Source: Arthrobacter wenxiniae
Lineage (GTDB): Bacteria > Actinomycetota > Actinomycetes > Actinomycetales > Micrococcaceae
Length of the DNA: 64,000 bases
NCBI RefSeq assembly: GCF_013376105.1
Contig: NZ_JAAMFM010000003.1
Span: forward strand, 1 to 64,000
Direction of reading: 5' to 3'
Shown: piece after piece, positions 1-9,113 of the stretch
Numbering within the stretch: position 1 is the stretch's first letter
Layout: the number at the start of each line of letters is the position of its first letter
Notes under the pieces: model-generated
What the model was told of the DNA's origin: nothing
Databases searched by the model: none
Seen by the model: only the letters and a program-made list of their open reading frames with translations
Made by a program: the position numbers and the translations under genes

Positions 1-337
1 ACGTGCTCCCGCTGCCCGTGAGGTCATGGAGGAACTTCGGCGCCGCCGCCCGCGACAGGGGCCACAGCCGCGTTCCGACACCCCCGGCGGGAATCACGGC
101 AAAAAACTTCTCAAGCGGGCGAATATTCAACTCACGTGCGTCAGCGAAAGAGAAAGTATTAATGATTCACCTATTCAATATCAAAACATCAGTTTGCCTC
201 AATAGAGGATTGACAAATATTCATCAGGTGCAAATTAGTCTGACGAATACAACTATTATAGTGAATGGCTTAGATCGCGTATCTCATCTGCCAGGAAGCC
301 ATATTCTATAACTCGTAGAAGGGTTTGCCAATTACTC
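1..337. other. Unassigned left edge; possible end of an upstream plus-strand gene
   Basis: No confident gene is visible. On the plus strand an open frame from the window edge to a TAG at 203-205 begins with a charged stretch (REVMEELRRRR) that could be the C-terminus of a gene starting outside the window; this is weak. The first ~110 bases are GC-rich like the rest of the window, then base composition drops sharply to AT-rich and stays low to about 1140. The break suggests a junction between native DNA and an acquired polysaccharide-locus segment. Confidence 0.25.
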
Positions 338-850
338 TCAATTGTCTTGAATCTTTCTTAGTCCTTGTAAAACTTTATAGGCATGTCGCAATACAGGATT
401 CTTCGCCGTTGGAGCTTCCAAACGTCGCACGATCTTTGCTGGCACCCCGGCCGCAAGGCAGTTGTCAGGTATATCCTTAATCACAACTGAACCCGCGGCA
501 ATCACACAACCTCTACCTATCTTTACGCCCCCGAGTATAGTCACAGAAGCACCAATCCATGTTCCGTCTCCAACGAAAATTGGATTTACGGTGTTTTTCC
601 CTGCCCTACGATTTGTCGATCCAATTTCATGGCTATCAGTTACAAATCTACAAAACGGACCAACTGCCACATGGTTTCCAATGGTAGTTTCAGCCCGAAT
701 GTAATTATCTCGATTTATATATGTATTAGAACCGATGACTACGGGGCCCAAGATTTCAGTACCCCGCAAAATTTGAGTGTGATCGCCAACTGTGACGTCT
801 CGCCCACCGTCGGTCATTATCACCACGCTTGAGTCAATTTTTGCTTGCAT
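338..850 (-). CDS. Left-handed beta-helix (hexapeptide) O-acyltransferase
   Basis: A 170-residue protein built from repeated [LIV]-G-x4 hexapeptides, with the usual C-terminal cap ending in the motif AAGVPAKIVRRL found in the serine/maltose/sugar O-acetyltransferase (LbH, XAT) family. A plausible catalytic His lies in the segment FVTDSHEIGS. The family moves an acetyl group from acetyl-CoA to a sugar or amino-sugar hydroxyl. The start is well placed: AAGGA lies six bases before the ATG. It has its own short leader and is not coupled to the neighbouring wecC-like gene, though it reads the same way. Its base composition is clearly lower in GC than the genes above 1142, consistent with transfer as part of a variable surface-glycan locus. 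The role, decorating the polymer made by the adjacent genes, is inferred from position; the acceptor is unknown. Confidence 0.8.
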   Translation of the reverse strand: MQAKIDSSVVIMTDGGRDVTVGDHTQILRGTEILGPVVIGSNTYINRDNYIRAETTIGNHVAVGPFCRFVTDSHEIGSTNRRAGKNTVNPIFVGDGTWIGASVTILGGVKIGRGCVIAAGSVVIKDIPDNCLAAGVPAKIVRRLEAPTAKNPVLRHAYKVLQGLRKIQDN

Positions 851-1141
851 TTAAAGTCCTTCAGAATAACAGGCTACAAAAGGTCAATTGCCGATGATGA
901 TTATTACGCAACCTCGAGGCCGAATGGTCGGATCTGAAATCACGCTTTATTATGATGCAGGATATTTATGTTAGTAAATTTCCGTATTTATCCAAAAAAA
1001 GTTAAATAATTAGAACTCACGCTTTGATTACAGGTACTCAGATTCCCCGGAGAAAGATGGATATATTCCGAAAAGTGTTGAGCCTAATAGCTCATACATG
1101 GAGTCTGTTGCGGTTAATTTCGGTTTCTTGCTGACGAATTC

Positions 1142-2422
1142 CTAGTTTCGCCAGAAGCCTCGCGTGTCAACTAAGTGCTTGCCGGCTAGGGTGGCTCTGT
1201 CGATCTCGCTGAACTTGTCGTGGTTCACCAACAATGCGACTACGTCTGCGGCAGAAATCGCCTCAATCGCAGTCGTTTGCTTGATGTTGGAGAATCCCAC
1301 CAGCTTCTTAGGCAGGATCTCTGAGTGCGGTGCCACCACCAGAATGGTGACGTCCGGACGCTGCGTGGCGAGTTTGTGGACAATGTCCACTGCCGGGGAT
1401 TCCCGCATGTCGTCGATGTTCGGCTTGAATGCCAGGCCCAAGGCTGCAACGGTGGCAGCAGGATTGTCAGCAATCGGAGCCAGAATTTGCTCCACGACCC
1501 GCTGAGGCTTGGAATCATTTACCTCGCGTGCGGTCCTGATGAGCTTGGAGTTCTCAGGATCGGCGGCAACAATGAACCAGGGGTCAACGGCAATGCAGTG
1601 GCCCCCCACCCCAGGACCTGGCTGGAGGATGTTGACCCGCGGGTGGTGGTTGGCAAGTTCAATGAGTTCCCACACGTCCACACCCAGGTTCTTGCTGACG
1701 ATGGAGAGCTCATTGGCGAAGGCGATGTTGACGTCCCGGTACGCATTCTCCACGAGCTTGGACAGCTCGGCCGTGGTGGCATCCGTTTCCAGGATTTCGC
1801 CCAGGCAGAAGACCTTATACAGGGCGGTCGCCGCAGCGGCGGCCCCCGGATTGAGCCCGCCAACAATGCGGTCGTTCGTGACCAGCTCGATCATTACCCG
1901 GCCGGGCAGTACGCGCTCGGGACAGTGGGCAAACAAAATTACCGGGCGGTCCTCTGAACCGTCAAGACTCAGGTCTGGGCGGCGGTCCAGAATGACCTGC
2001 GCCATGTGTGCCGTGGTCTGGGGAGGTGAAGTGGATTCGAGAATGACAAGCTCACCACCGCGCAGCTGGGGCGCAATCGCGCGGGCCGCGTCCTCGATGT
2101 AGCTGAGATCTGCGGACTTGTCGGCAAGGAACGGCGTGGGAACGGCGACGATGAACGCGTCCGCCCGGGGGGTTTCCTTTTGGGCGCTGAGGAAGCCTTG
2201 CGCCACCGCGCCGGCAACATTGGTCCCCAGATCGGGTTCAACGAACGGAACTTCGCCGCGGTTGACCGCCTCCACCGTGTCCGCCGAAACGTCCACACCA
2301 ATGACCTTGACCCCGTTGCCCGCCAAAATTGCAGCCGTGGGCAGCCCGATGTAGCCCAGGCCAATGACGGCAACGGTTTCGATGCCAGCTGCAGTTGCTG
2401 AATTAGATGTCGGTGTGTTCAT
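1142..2422 (-). CDS. wecC: UDP-N-acetyl-D-mannosamine dehydrogenase-type nucleotide-sugar dehydrogenase
   Basis: About 426 residues. The N-terminal Rossmann motif VAVIGLGYIGLPTA, a central EN(A)YRDVNIAFANEL helix, and the segment GPGVGGHCIAVDPWF with the catalytic Cys identify the UDP-glucose/UDP-ManNAc dehydrogenase family; the wording of the active-site loop (GGHCIAVDPWF) matches the WecC branch. The enzyme oxidises C6 of a UDP-N-acetylhexosamine with two NAD+ to the uronic acid, supplying an acidic sugar for a surface polymer. The ATG at 2422 is preferred over the ATG at 2434 because GGGGAG lies four bases before it; the start overlaps the end of the upstream glycosyltransferase by 20 nt, so translation is probably coupled. 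It is the last gene of the glycan operon. Assignment to ManNAc rather than another amino sugar is by family resemblance only. Confidence 0.88.
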   Translation of the reverse strand: MNTPTSNSATAAGIETVAVIGLGYIGLPTAAILAGNGVKVIGVDVSADTVEAVNRGEVPFVEPDLGTNVAGAVAQGFLSAQKETPRADAFIVAVPTPFLADKSADLSYIEDAARAIAPQLRGGELVILESTSPPQTTAHMAQVILDRRPDLSLDGSEDRPVILFAHCPERVLPGRVMIELVTNDRIVGGLNPGAAAAATALYKVFCLGEILETDATTAELSKLVENAYRDVNIAFANELSIVSKNLGVDVWELIELANHHPRVNILQPGPGVGGHCIAVDPWFIVAADPENSKLIRTAREVNDSKPQRVVEQILAPIADNPAATVAALGLAFKPNIDDMRESPAVDIVHKLATQRPDVTILVVAPHSEILPKKLVGFSNIKQTTAIEAISAADVVALLVNHDKFSEIDRATLAGKHLVDTRGFWRN

Positions 2423-4304
2423 TGGGCTCCCCATAGAATTTTAGGTCGCCGGATGCGAGCAGCTCGGCGTCTTCCACTTGCCAGGTGTGTCGGTTGCCAG
2501 CCCTCACCTGGTAAAAATTGAACCTGTCTGCAGAATAGATCTGCATTCCGGCTTTTCCCGCATTGCGCAAGAATCCCGTGTCCTCCCCCAGCCCAAGGGC
2601 CGGGAACGGATTGGCATTGAAGGTTTCCTTGCGGGCCACAATGGTCGGGCCCATCACGAAGTCCGTGTACCGGTGTTCCTTGTGACCAAAGCGCAGGATG
2701 GTGGCCTTGGAAGCCTCCAGATGCATGTAGTGCGCCTGCTTGCCCACAATGTCCGCCCTGGAGAAGTCCATGGCGAACAACTGGTCCGAGAGGTAGGCCG
2801 TACCGTAGTGGTCGTCGTCGTCCATCTTTGCCAGGACATCCCCGTCGGCTGCGGCAACACAACGGTTCAGGCACTCCCCCAATGACACCTCGCGTCCAGC
2901 CGTCAACAGGACGACGTCAGCAAGTCCGTGGCGTTCCTGCAGCTCGCGCAATGAATGAGGCTCCATTTCAAAGCCGTGGGTCAACAGCACCAGCTGGGTG
3001 GTGACGCCGTGCTGCGCGGCGACGGTGCGGAGGACGTTGTCCACCTGCTGCGGACGGATAGTGGGAACCAGCGCCGAGGCCGTGGGGCGGAGCACTCCGG
3101 AAGTCTTGTCCGGGAGGGCTCGGGCCAGAACGGATTCCACGCGGTGGGCGTAGGTGTGTTCCTGCCAGATGCGCCGCTGGGCCAGGTGTGCAGTCCTGTC
3201 GTTGAGCTCGGGATTTTTTACCAGAGCCCGGCTCAGATGCGCGGCGGCCTGGCGGGTGTCAGCCACCGGGACCTCGTCCTCCGTGAAGAAGTTCCTGATC
3301 GCGGCGCTGGGTGTGCTGATCACCGGCGTGCCCGCGGCCGAGATTTCAAAGATCCGCCGGGCGCACATGCTGGCGGAATCCACCACGGAATTGACGTTGA
3401 GGAAGACCTTGTAGGCCTTGTAGGCAGAGAGCATCTGCGGGTAGGTGAGCGAGCCGACCACGCGGGAATCGAGCGGGGCCGGGAACTGGTAGTCCGGGTT
3501 GCCGCCCAGCTGCCGGGAGAAGATCTCCAGGCCCGTGTCCATTTTGGCCGAGGCATCCATGACGCCGTTGAGCAGCAGGTCCATTTGTTCCCGGCGTTCA
3601 GGATACTTGTGCGCAAAGTACATGCCGCCAAATGCCGCGTCCCTCCGGTGCCAGCCCTTTGCAGGCCGGACAGGATTGTGCACGGCGGGTTGCGCGGCAA
3701 AGGGCAGCACGCCGATGCGGTCGTGGCTCAAGTCCTTCCGGTAGCTGGCAATGCGGCCTTCATCCGAGGTGAACACTACATCGAAGAGCTTCGCGGCCGG
3801 CAGGAAGTCGTCGTAGTGCGGTGGGTCTTCCTTGTTCCAGAAAACGGTGGGGATGCCCCGTTCCCTACAGGCGGCGAGCATATCGATGAACGTCTGTTCT
3901 GGACCACCGTTGCCCGCTATCTTGCCCCGCCACAGGCGGTCGTTCCCGGCCCAGGCAGATTCGATGAAGACTAAGTCAAGGCCGTCAAGCTGCTGCATCC
4001 AGGCGGCTGGGTCCAGGGCCACGGAAGTCCATTCAAACTGGAAAGCCATGGCCGAGAAGTCGTCGAGAATGACGCCCACGGTGAGATCGTCCCGTCGGGC
4101 ATGGCCCTTCGGAAGGACGGCTGCTGCGAAGGACAGGTGGCGGTTCCTGCCTCTGCCCACCCAGCCGGCCTCCACGCCCTGGACACTGGTCGGGGCAGCG
4201 AAGCCCCGATCAACCCGGCGGCGGTTCTGCCACCGCTTCAATTGCCCGGGACCACCGTTCCGCAGGTGCCAAAGTGCAGTTTTCGCCTCACTGACGGTGT
4301 ACAT
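2403..4304 (-). CDS. Two-domain glycosyltransferase: CgeB/GT-B-like module plus GT2-like module
   Basis: A 633-residue protein that appears to join two transferases. The N-terminal two thirds (about residues 70-360) look like the CgeB/YkvP 'spore protein' glycosyltransferases: a FWNKEDPPHYDDF segment, then RRIFEISAAGTPVIST typical of their nucleotide-sugar half. The C-terminal ~270 residues resemble a GT-A fold (GT2-like) with an acidic DDDD cluster at residues 495-498 serving as the DxD-type metal site and a late GEDTGF motif. The frame is open upstream into the ABC ATPase, but the first plausible start is ATG 4304, which overlaps the stop of the upstream gene as TGATG. It is likely cytoplasmic or membrane-peripheral and builds the repeat unit of the exported polymer. 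Donor and acceptor sugars cannot be read from sequence. Confidence 0.8.
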   Translation of the reverse strand: MYTVSEAKTALWHLRNGGPGQLKRWQNRRRVDRGFAAPTSVQGVEAGWVGRGRNRHLSFAAAVLPKGHARRDDLTVGVILDDFSAMAFQFEWTSVALDPAAWMQQLDGLDLVFIESAWAGNDRLWRGKIAGNGGPEQTFIDMLAACRERGIPTVFWNKEDPPHYDDFLPAAKLFDVVFTSDEGRIASYRKDLSHDRIGVLPFAAQPAVHNPVRPAKGWHRRDAAFGGMYFAHKYPERREQMDLLLNGVMDASAKMDTGLEIFSRQLGGNPDYQFPAPLDSRVVGSLTYPQMLSAYKAYKVFLNVNSVVDSASMCARRIFEISAAGTPVISTPSAAIRNFFTEDEVPVADTRQAAAHLSRALVKNPELNDRTAHLAQRRIWQEHTYAHRVESVLARALPDKTSGVLRPTASALVPTIRPQQVDNVLRTVAAQHGVTTQLVLLTHGFEMEPHSLRELQERHGLADVVLLTAGREVSLGECLNRCVAAADGDVLAKMDDDDHYGTAYLSDQLFAMDFSRADIVGKQAHYMHLEASKATILRFGHKEHRYTDFVMGPTIVARKETFNANPFPALGLGEDTGFLRNAGKAGMQIYSADRFNFYQVRAGNRHTWQVEDAELLASGDLKFYGEPNEHTDI

Positions 4305-5200
4305 CAGCCAGCCGCCGTAAAGCTGCGGTCGCCGCCGCGCTGGTTGACGACGTTGGCCACTTCCAACGAAGCCATGACGTCGGCACGCAGCCCATGGGCG
4401 GAGATATTGTTCCCCCTGGCCAAGTGGTTGGTGAACTCCATGTATTTCTTGGTGACGTCCTTCGGATTGCCATCCATGATGAGGTCCCCCTTGTCCAGCC
4501 ACACCACCCGCCCCGTCATGTCCTTGATGGTGTCCAAGCTGTGGCTGACCAGCAGGACGCAGCCGGCCTTCTCGCGAAGTTCATCCATGCGGCGCTTGCT
4601 GCGCGCGGCAAACTGGGCGTCGCCGGTGTTGAGGGCTTCATCGACGAGCAGAATTTCGGGATTTCCACAGGCGGCAATGGCAAAGCGAAGGCGGGACCCC
4701 ATCCCCGACGAATACGATTTCATGGGCAGGTGGATGGATTTTTCCAGTCCCGAAACTTCCACGATCTCATCAAATCGTGCGTCGATTTCATCGCGGCTCA
4801 GCCCCATGGCAAGGCAGCCCAGAACAACGTTCTGGTCCCCAGACAGTTCCGGAACCAGCGCAGCGTTGACGCCCAACATGATGGGTGTGCTGGAGGCATG
4901 TATGGCCCCGCCGGTGGGTCGCACCTGGCCACTCACCAGCTTCATCAGGGTGCTCTTGCCCGAACCGTTCCGGCCAATGATTCCCACTGATTCGCCGCGC
5001 CGGACCACCAGGGAAAGTCTATTCAAAGCGTGGACGGTGACTGTGTTGGGGCGTGGAGTGAATCGCTGCAGGATCTTCCAGCCAAAGCGAGGAACCTCAG
5101 TTTGTTCCTCTGTCGAGATGACCTGGTACTTCATGGCCACGTTGTCTGCCACAACGCAGGGGTCAGCCGTCAAACGCGCAAGTTCATCAGCCGCGGACAT
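4304..5200 (-). CDS. ABC-2 polysaccharide exporter, ATP-binding subunit (Wzt/TagH type)
   Basis: 298 residues. Walker A GRNGSGKST at 76-84, signature YSSGMGSRL at 163-171, Walker B ILLVDEAL at 183-190, and a switch His in LLVSHSLDT. The long lead-in before Walker A and the signature wording are those of the polysaccharide/teichoic-acid exporter ATPases (Wzt, TagH). It powers export of lipid-linked glycan through the permease encoded immediately upstream, with which it overlaps by 14 nt. It lacks the extra C-terminal carbohydrate-binding domain of chain-length-regulating Wzt proteins, so it is the short form. The ATG at 5200 (MSAADEL) is used; the frame upstream of it lies inside the permease gene. 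Confidence 0.9.
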   Translation of the reverse strand: MSAADELARLTADPCVVADNVAMKYQVISTEEQTEVPRFGWKILQRFTPRPNTVTVHALNRLSLVVRRGESVGIIGRNGSGKSTLMKLVSGQVRPTGGAIHASSTPIMLGVNAALVPELSGDQNVVLGCLAMGLSRDEIDARFDEIVEVSGLEKSIHLPMKSYSSGMGSRLRFAIAACGNPEILLVDEALNTGDAQFAARSKRRMDELREKAGCVLLVSHSLDTIKDMTGRVVWLDKGDLIMDGNPKDVTKKYMEFTNHLARGNNISAHGLRADVMASLEVANVVNQRGGDRSFTAAG

Positions 5201-6074
5201 AGGATTCCTCGGCTTTCCAGAAGAACAACATTCCCACGATGAGGGCAATGGAAGCCCACGCACTGAGCATGGCCCAGGAATGCCACGATGGCGTCACGCC
5301 GTACATGACCGCATCCCGGGTTATGTCGATTATGAGGAACATGGGGTTGGCCTGCATAAGCCAATAAATTGTCGGATGGTTCGAGAATCGGTCCAGAGAA
5401 TAAAAAACGGCGGACATGTACATCAACAGCCGCAACGTGAATGGCAGCAGGTGCGTAACATCGTTTACGCGCGAAATAATCCGGGCAAGAATCAAGCCGA
5501 TGCCCAGATTGAAAATGAATTGTAGTGCCAAGACTGGCACCAGTAACAACCATCGCCAGCTGATAGGTTCCACAGGTGGAACCACCAAAATTATGAGCAA
5601 CATAGCTATGATAAGTGGGATGTTGGCCAACAATTCACGAACATTGACGCCGATCGGCAGTGCCGCGCGAGGGAAACTGAAGCCCTGCACCAGGGCCTTG
5701 TTCTGCTGCATTGACCGGGCACCGCTTACGATGGCACCAGAGGTGATTTGGAACATGAAAATGCCGATGACCAAGTATGAAATAAAATTTGGTATGCCCT
5801 TGCTTGTCTTTAACAAGAGTCCAAACACCAGAAAATATGTCATGCCATTGAAAACGGGATTCAAGATAAGCCACGCGCTGCCAAGCTTGTCGCGGCGGGT
5901 GCCGCTTTGTACGCGGGCGCGGGCGTCGTAGTAAATGAACTGGCGGAAGTCCCAGAGCTGTACCAGATAGTCCAGAAACGGCGGCCGTGCACCAACCCTG
6001 CTCAGCTTGCTCAGGTCGACCGGCACGTCACGGACCACGGCCGGTTTCGGCAATTCAGCTGTAATCTCAGTCAT
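5187..6074 (-). CDS. ABC-2 polysaccharide exporter, permease subunit (Wzm/TagG type)
   Basis: 295 residues with about six hydrophobic segments. A cytosolic N-terminal amphipathic stretch precedes a motif resembling that of TagG/Wzm permeases (DYLVQLWDFRQFIYYDARARVQSGTRRD, split across residues 40-70). With the following ATPase it forms the transporter that moves undecaprenyl-linked polymer across the membrane. The ATG at 6074 (MTEITAEL) overlaps the end of the upstream glycosyltransferase by 8 nt; the longer frame to 6095 would extend further into that gene. Codon use is slightly more AT-rich in the central membrane region than in the flanking genes, which could mean either membrane-protein bias or a separate origin. 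Confidence 0.88.
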   Translation of the reverse strand: MTEITAELPKPAVVRDVPVDLSKLSRVGARPPFLDYLVQLWDFRQFIYYDARARVQSGTRRDKLGSAWLILNPVFNGMTYFLVFGLLLKTSKGIPNFISYLVIGIFMFQITSGAIVSGARSMQQNKALVQGFSFPRAALPIGVNVRELLANIPLIIAMLLIILVVPPVEPISWRWLLLVPVLALQFIFNLGIGLILARIISRVNDVTHLLPFTLRLLMYMSAVFYSLDRFSNHPTIYWLMQANPMFLIIDITRDAVMYGVTPSWHSWAMLSAWASIALIVGMLFFWKAEESYVRG

Positions 6075-7827
6075 GCGCGCCACTCCGGCTAGCAAATTTC
6101 AAACGTGCAACTTTCTTGTAGGCGGCACTGTAGGCCGCGGCGTTGGCATTCCACGTGCGCAGTTCCAAAACACCCCTGCGCCCCGCCGTGCCCAAACGCT
6201 TCCGCAATTCGGGGTCCTGCAACATCCCGGACAAAACTTTGGCCAAGCCTGACGGATTGTCCGCCGGACTCAGCCTGCCGTTCACATTCTCTTCGATGAT
6301 CTCACGAAGCGCGGGCAGGTCGCTGGCCACCACGGGGCGGGCGCTGGCCAGCGCCTCCACGGGCTTGAGCGGCGTGACGGCCCGGGTGACGGCCAGGTCC
6401 TTGCGGGGAACCACAAAGACGTCCAGCGCCTGGTGGTACAAAGGCGTGGACTCGCGGGGAACCCGCCCAGTAAATGTGACCTTGCCGGCCAGTCCCAGTT
6501 GCTTGGCCTGGTCCTGCAGGGCAGGCAGGGATGTGCCACTTCCCACAATCAACAGGCGGAGCTTGGGGAATGTCGGCGCCAAAATGGCGAAAGCGTCCAC
6601 CAGGTCATCAATGCCCTCGTAGTCCACCAGCGAGCTGACGGTGCCGATGTAGTCGAGCGCGGGATCCAGCCCCAATGCCCTCCTGGCCTCTTCATGGGTC
6701 CTGGGCTCTTCCAGGAACGGCCCGCCCACGGCGTTGGGCGCCAGCAGGACCTTGTCTGCGGGAATGCCCGCGTCCACGATCCTTTCCTTCATCGCCTCGC
6801 CCAGGGTGAACACCTGGTCTGCGGCCTGCATGACGTCCACCTCGCGGGCCTGGAACTGCACATAACGCTGGCTGGCCCTCGCCTCCTCGCCGCGCGTGGA
6901 GGCCCACGTGTCCGCCAGCTGCCCCCGCACCTCGTAGACCCACGGAATGCCCAAGGCGCGCGCCACGGCACCCACCACGAGGCCGTTGGCAAAGTGCGTG
7001 GTGGTGTGCAGCACCTCCGGCCGGAATTCCAGAGCGATCCGCAACAGCGCTTCGGCTTCCTGCTGCATGCGGGCATCCGCCGTGGCCGCCAGCCGCGACG
7101 GAATCATCCGGCGGTACATGATGCCGTCAATCACGTCCTGCTCCCGCGCCGTCACCTTGCCCACCTGCACCGGGTAGCCAAGGCGCGTGACGGCAAGAAC
7201 GTCCCAACCGGCGTCGCGCTGGGCGGTGAGGATGGAGTGGCTACGCTGGGCATACCCGCTGCCCGTGTGGGGCAGGGAATTCGTCAGGAAGTGCAGCACG
7301 CGGCCGGGCACGGGTTCCATGGGAACAGCCCCCAGCTCCGGGGCCCAGCCCGAAAAGGTGCGCAGCTCCCCCGCCAGGCGCCGGCGGTGCTTCGCCATGC
7401 CCCCACGCTGGGAGGCGAGGGCGGCCACGGCACCCGCCATGTCGCCGTCGTACCACTTGCGCCGGGCAAGCGTGGCGGGCAGCCGTCGTGCCCCCGTTGC
7501 GGCCGGCAGGAACTTGTCCGCCCAGGCGGGCTCCCCCGCGGCCAGTGCGACGTCGGCCGCGAGCCTTGCGCGGTTGCCCGCCAATCCGCCGGAAAGCGCC
7601 TTGTCAAGGCGGCGGGCCAGCCCGCCGGAGTCGCCGGATACGAAGGCGGCCACCAGCGCCGGCGCTGCCGCGGAGTACGGCAGTACCCGGCAGACGGCCC
7701 TGGCCACGGGCTGCACCAGGCGGGAGGGAAGCCGGCGGGAAATCTGCAGGGCCAACACCACCGGATCGTCCAGCAGGTGCCGGGCAGCTGTGGTCGCTGC
7801 CAGGGTGAGGTTCTTGCGCAGGTCCAC
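6067..7827 (-). CDS. GT4-family glycosyltransferase with long N-terminal extension
   Basis: 586 residues, GTG start sharing one base with the TAG of the upstream gene. Residues ~1-175 are an alpha-helical, Ala/Leu/Arg-rich extension without a recognisable domain. The rest is a GT-B transferase: N-terminal lobe with a loop of the type LTNSLPHTGSGYAQRSHS, and a C-terminal lobe with VGSGTSLPALQDQA, KVTFTGRVP and the sugar-nucleotide segment TPLKPVEALASARPVVASDLPALREII. The protein has no clear signal or membrane helix and is predicted to act at the cytosolic membrane face on the lipid-linked acceptor. Such helical N-terminal extensions occur in other actinobacterial wall-glycan transferases, but I cannot say what this one binds. 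Donor sugar unknown. Confidence 0.85.
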   Translation of the reverse strand: MDLRKNLTLAATTAARHLLDDPVVLALQISRRLPSRLVQPVARAVCRVLPYSAAAPALVAAFVSGDSGGLARRLDKALSGGLAGNRARLAADVALAAGEPAWADKFLPAATGARRLPATLARRKWYDGDMAGAVAALASQRGGMAKHRRRLAGELRTFSGWAPELGAVPMEPVPGRVLHFLTNSLPHTGSGYAQRSHSILTAQRDAGWDVLAVTRLGYPVQVGKVTAREQDVIDGIMYRRMIPSRLAATADARMQQEAEALLRIALEFRPEVLHTTTHFANGLVVGAVARALGIPWVYEVRGQLADTWASTRGEEARASQRYVQFQAREVDVMQAADQVFTLGEAMKERIVDAGIPADKVLLAPNAVGGPFLEEPRTHEEARRALGLDPALDYIGTVSSLVDYEGIDDLVDAFAILAPTFPKLRLLIVGSGTSLPALQDQAKQLGLAGKVTFTGRVPRESTPLYHQALDVFVVPRKDLAVTRAVTPLKPVEALASARPVVASDLPALREIIEENVNGRLSPADNPSGLAKVLSGMLQDPELRKRLGTAGRRGVLELRTWNANAAAYSAAYKKVARLKFASRSGAHD

Positions 7828-9113
7828 TAGACGGCACTCTTGCTGCGGACCAGCGCCCCGATGGTGTCCATGTACTTGAGCGCCAGCGACGGGTAGTTGG
7901 CGTGTTCGCGGACCCAGTCCCGGCCCGATGTTCCGGCCTGGAGCCGCGTCCTGTCCGCCGCCAGCGTGCGCCAGAGTTCCGCAACGGCCTCGGGCTTCCA
8001 GGCGACCACGTCGCCGCCGTCGGCCTCCTGGACGATGCGTGCCGCCTCGCCGCGCACAATGGCGGTGACGTGGCGGCCGATTGACATGACCTCATACGTC
8101 TTCGACGGCACGGTGGCCTCGAAGGACTTCCAGTCGTCGCGCAGGGAGACGATGCAGGTGTCCGCCTTCTTGTAGCGGTTCAGCACGTCCTGGCCGTGGA
8201 GGGACTCATGGAAGGTGACGGGTGCGTTGAGTTCCTCGGCCAGGTCCATCAGGCCCGGGCGCTGGGTGCCGTGGCCCACCATGTGCAGGCGCATGGAATC
8301 ACCCACCAGGGCGCTGGCGCGGACCACCACGTCCAGGCGCTGGCTCTCGCCGTGGTTGCCCAGGTAGAGCGCCTCGAAGGTGTCGCGTTCCTGCGCGGGC
8401 GGCTCAAAGACCGGCACGGAATCCAGGTCCAGCCCGTTGCTGATGGTCACCACGTTCTTCACGCCGCGGGCACGGAGGGTCTCCGCGAAGCCTTCCGTCA
8501 CGGACACGACGAGATCGGCACGCAGCTGGATGGCCTCCACCACGCGCTCCACGACGCTCTTGACGCTGCCCTTGACGATCCGCGCATCGCGGGCCAGGTC
8601 CGGCCAGGCGTCGCGCATTTCAACGATCAGGGGGACGTGGCGGAGCTTGGCCACCACATACCCGGCCACCATGATGGGCAGGCTGGGCGCGGTGACTACC
8701 ACCACGTCCGCCTTGCGCCACATCAGCCCGGCGGGGATGGACATGGCCGCCGAGAACACCTGGTCCACCAGCCGCGCGGCGTGGAAGTTGCCGCTGTGGC
8801 GGATGTAGGGTACGCGCTTGATCCGCTCCCCGTGGGGTCCCATTTGGCCGCGGAACGGACTGCCGGCCTTTTCCCGCGGGAGGCTGCGGCGGCCTTCCGG
8901 GAAGTGTGCCACAGGTGCCACCACGTCCACGTCCCAGTCGGCCTTGCGAAATTCACGGATCAAGGTGGTCCAACGCCGCTGCGGCGGGCTGTGCTCGGGC
9001 CAGTAGGAGTGGATCAGGAGCATGAGGCGAAGCGGACCACCCGGCACGTCCGCCGGGCTGGTCCTCCGGCTGATTCGTGGGCGGCCGGAACGGGGAGGGG
9101 TCTTCTTAAGCAA
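7827..9113 (-). CDS. GT4-family glycosyltransferase (WbuB-like)
   Basis: 428 residues. The N-terminal Rossmann lobe starts at LRLMLLIHSYWPEHSPPQRR, and the motif VEMRDAWPD followed by VSVTEGFAETLRARGVKNVVTISNGLD is typical of the WbuB/PimB-like GT4 enzymes that use UDP- or GDP-sugars. The C-terminal lobe has ALYLGNHGESQRLD and the segment VPSKTYEVMSIGRHVTAIVRGEAARIVQEA, with the donor-binding Glu. The annotated TTG start overlaps the preceding small gene by 8 nt; an internal start near residue 30 (MLLIHSYW) is possible because the first ~28 residues are basic and unconserved-looking. It follows the small membrane protein and precedes another GT4, so the two enzymes probably add successive sugars. 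Confidence 0.85.
   Translation of the reverse strand: MLKKTPPRSGRPRISRRTSPADVPGGPLRLMLLIHSYWPEHSPPQRRWTTLIREFRKADWDVDVVAPVAHFPEGRRSLPREKAGSPFRGQMGPHGERIKRVPYIRHSGNFHAARLVDQVFSAAMSIPAGLMWRKADVVVVTAPSLPIMVAGYVVAKLRHVPLIVEMRDAWPDLARDARIVKGSVKSVVERVVEAIQLRADLVVSVTEGFAETLRARGVKNVVTISNGLDLDSVPVFEPPAQERDTFEALYLGNHGESQRLDVVVRASALVGDSMRLHMVGHGTQRPGLMDLAEELNAPVTFHESLHGQDVLNRYKKADTCIVSLRDDWKSFEATVPSKTYEVMSIGRHVTAIVRGEAARIVQEADGGDVVAWKPEAVAELWRTLAADRTRLQAGTSGRDWVREHANYPSLALKYMDTIGALVRSKSAV

Noticed and set aside
6433-7830. Long plus-strand open frame of 465 codons
   Set aside because: It is the antisense shadow of the GT4 gene; composition is His/Gln/Arg-rich with no domain, as usual opposite high-GC genes. 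The same applies to 25792-27873 and 59605-61362 on the plus strand.
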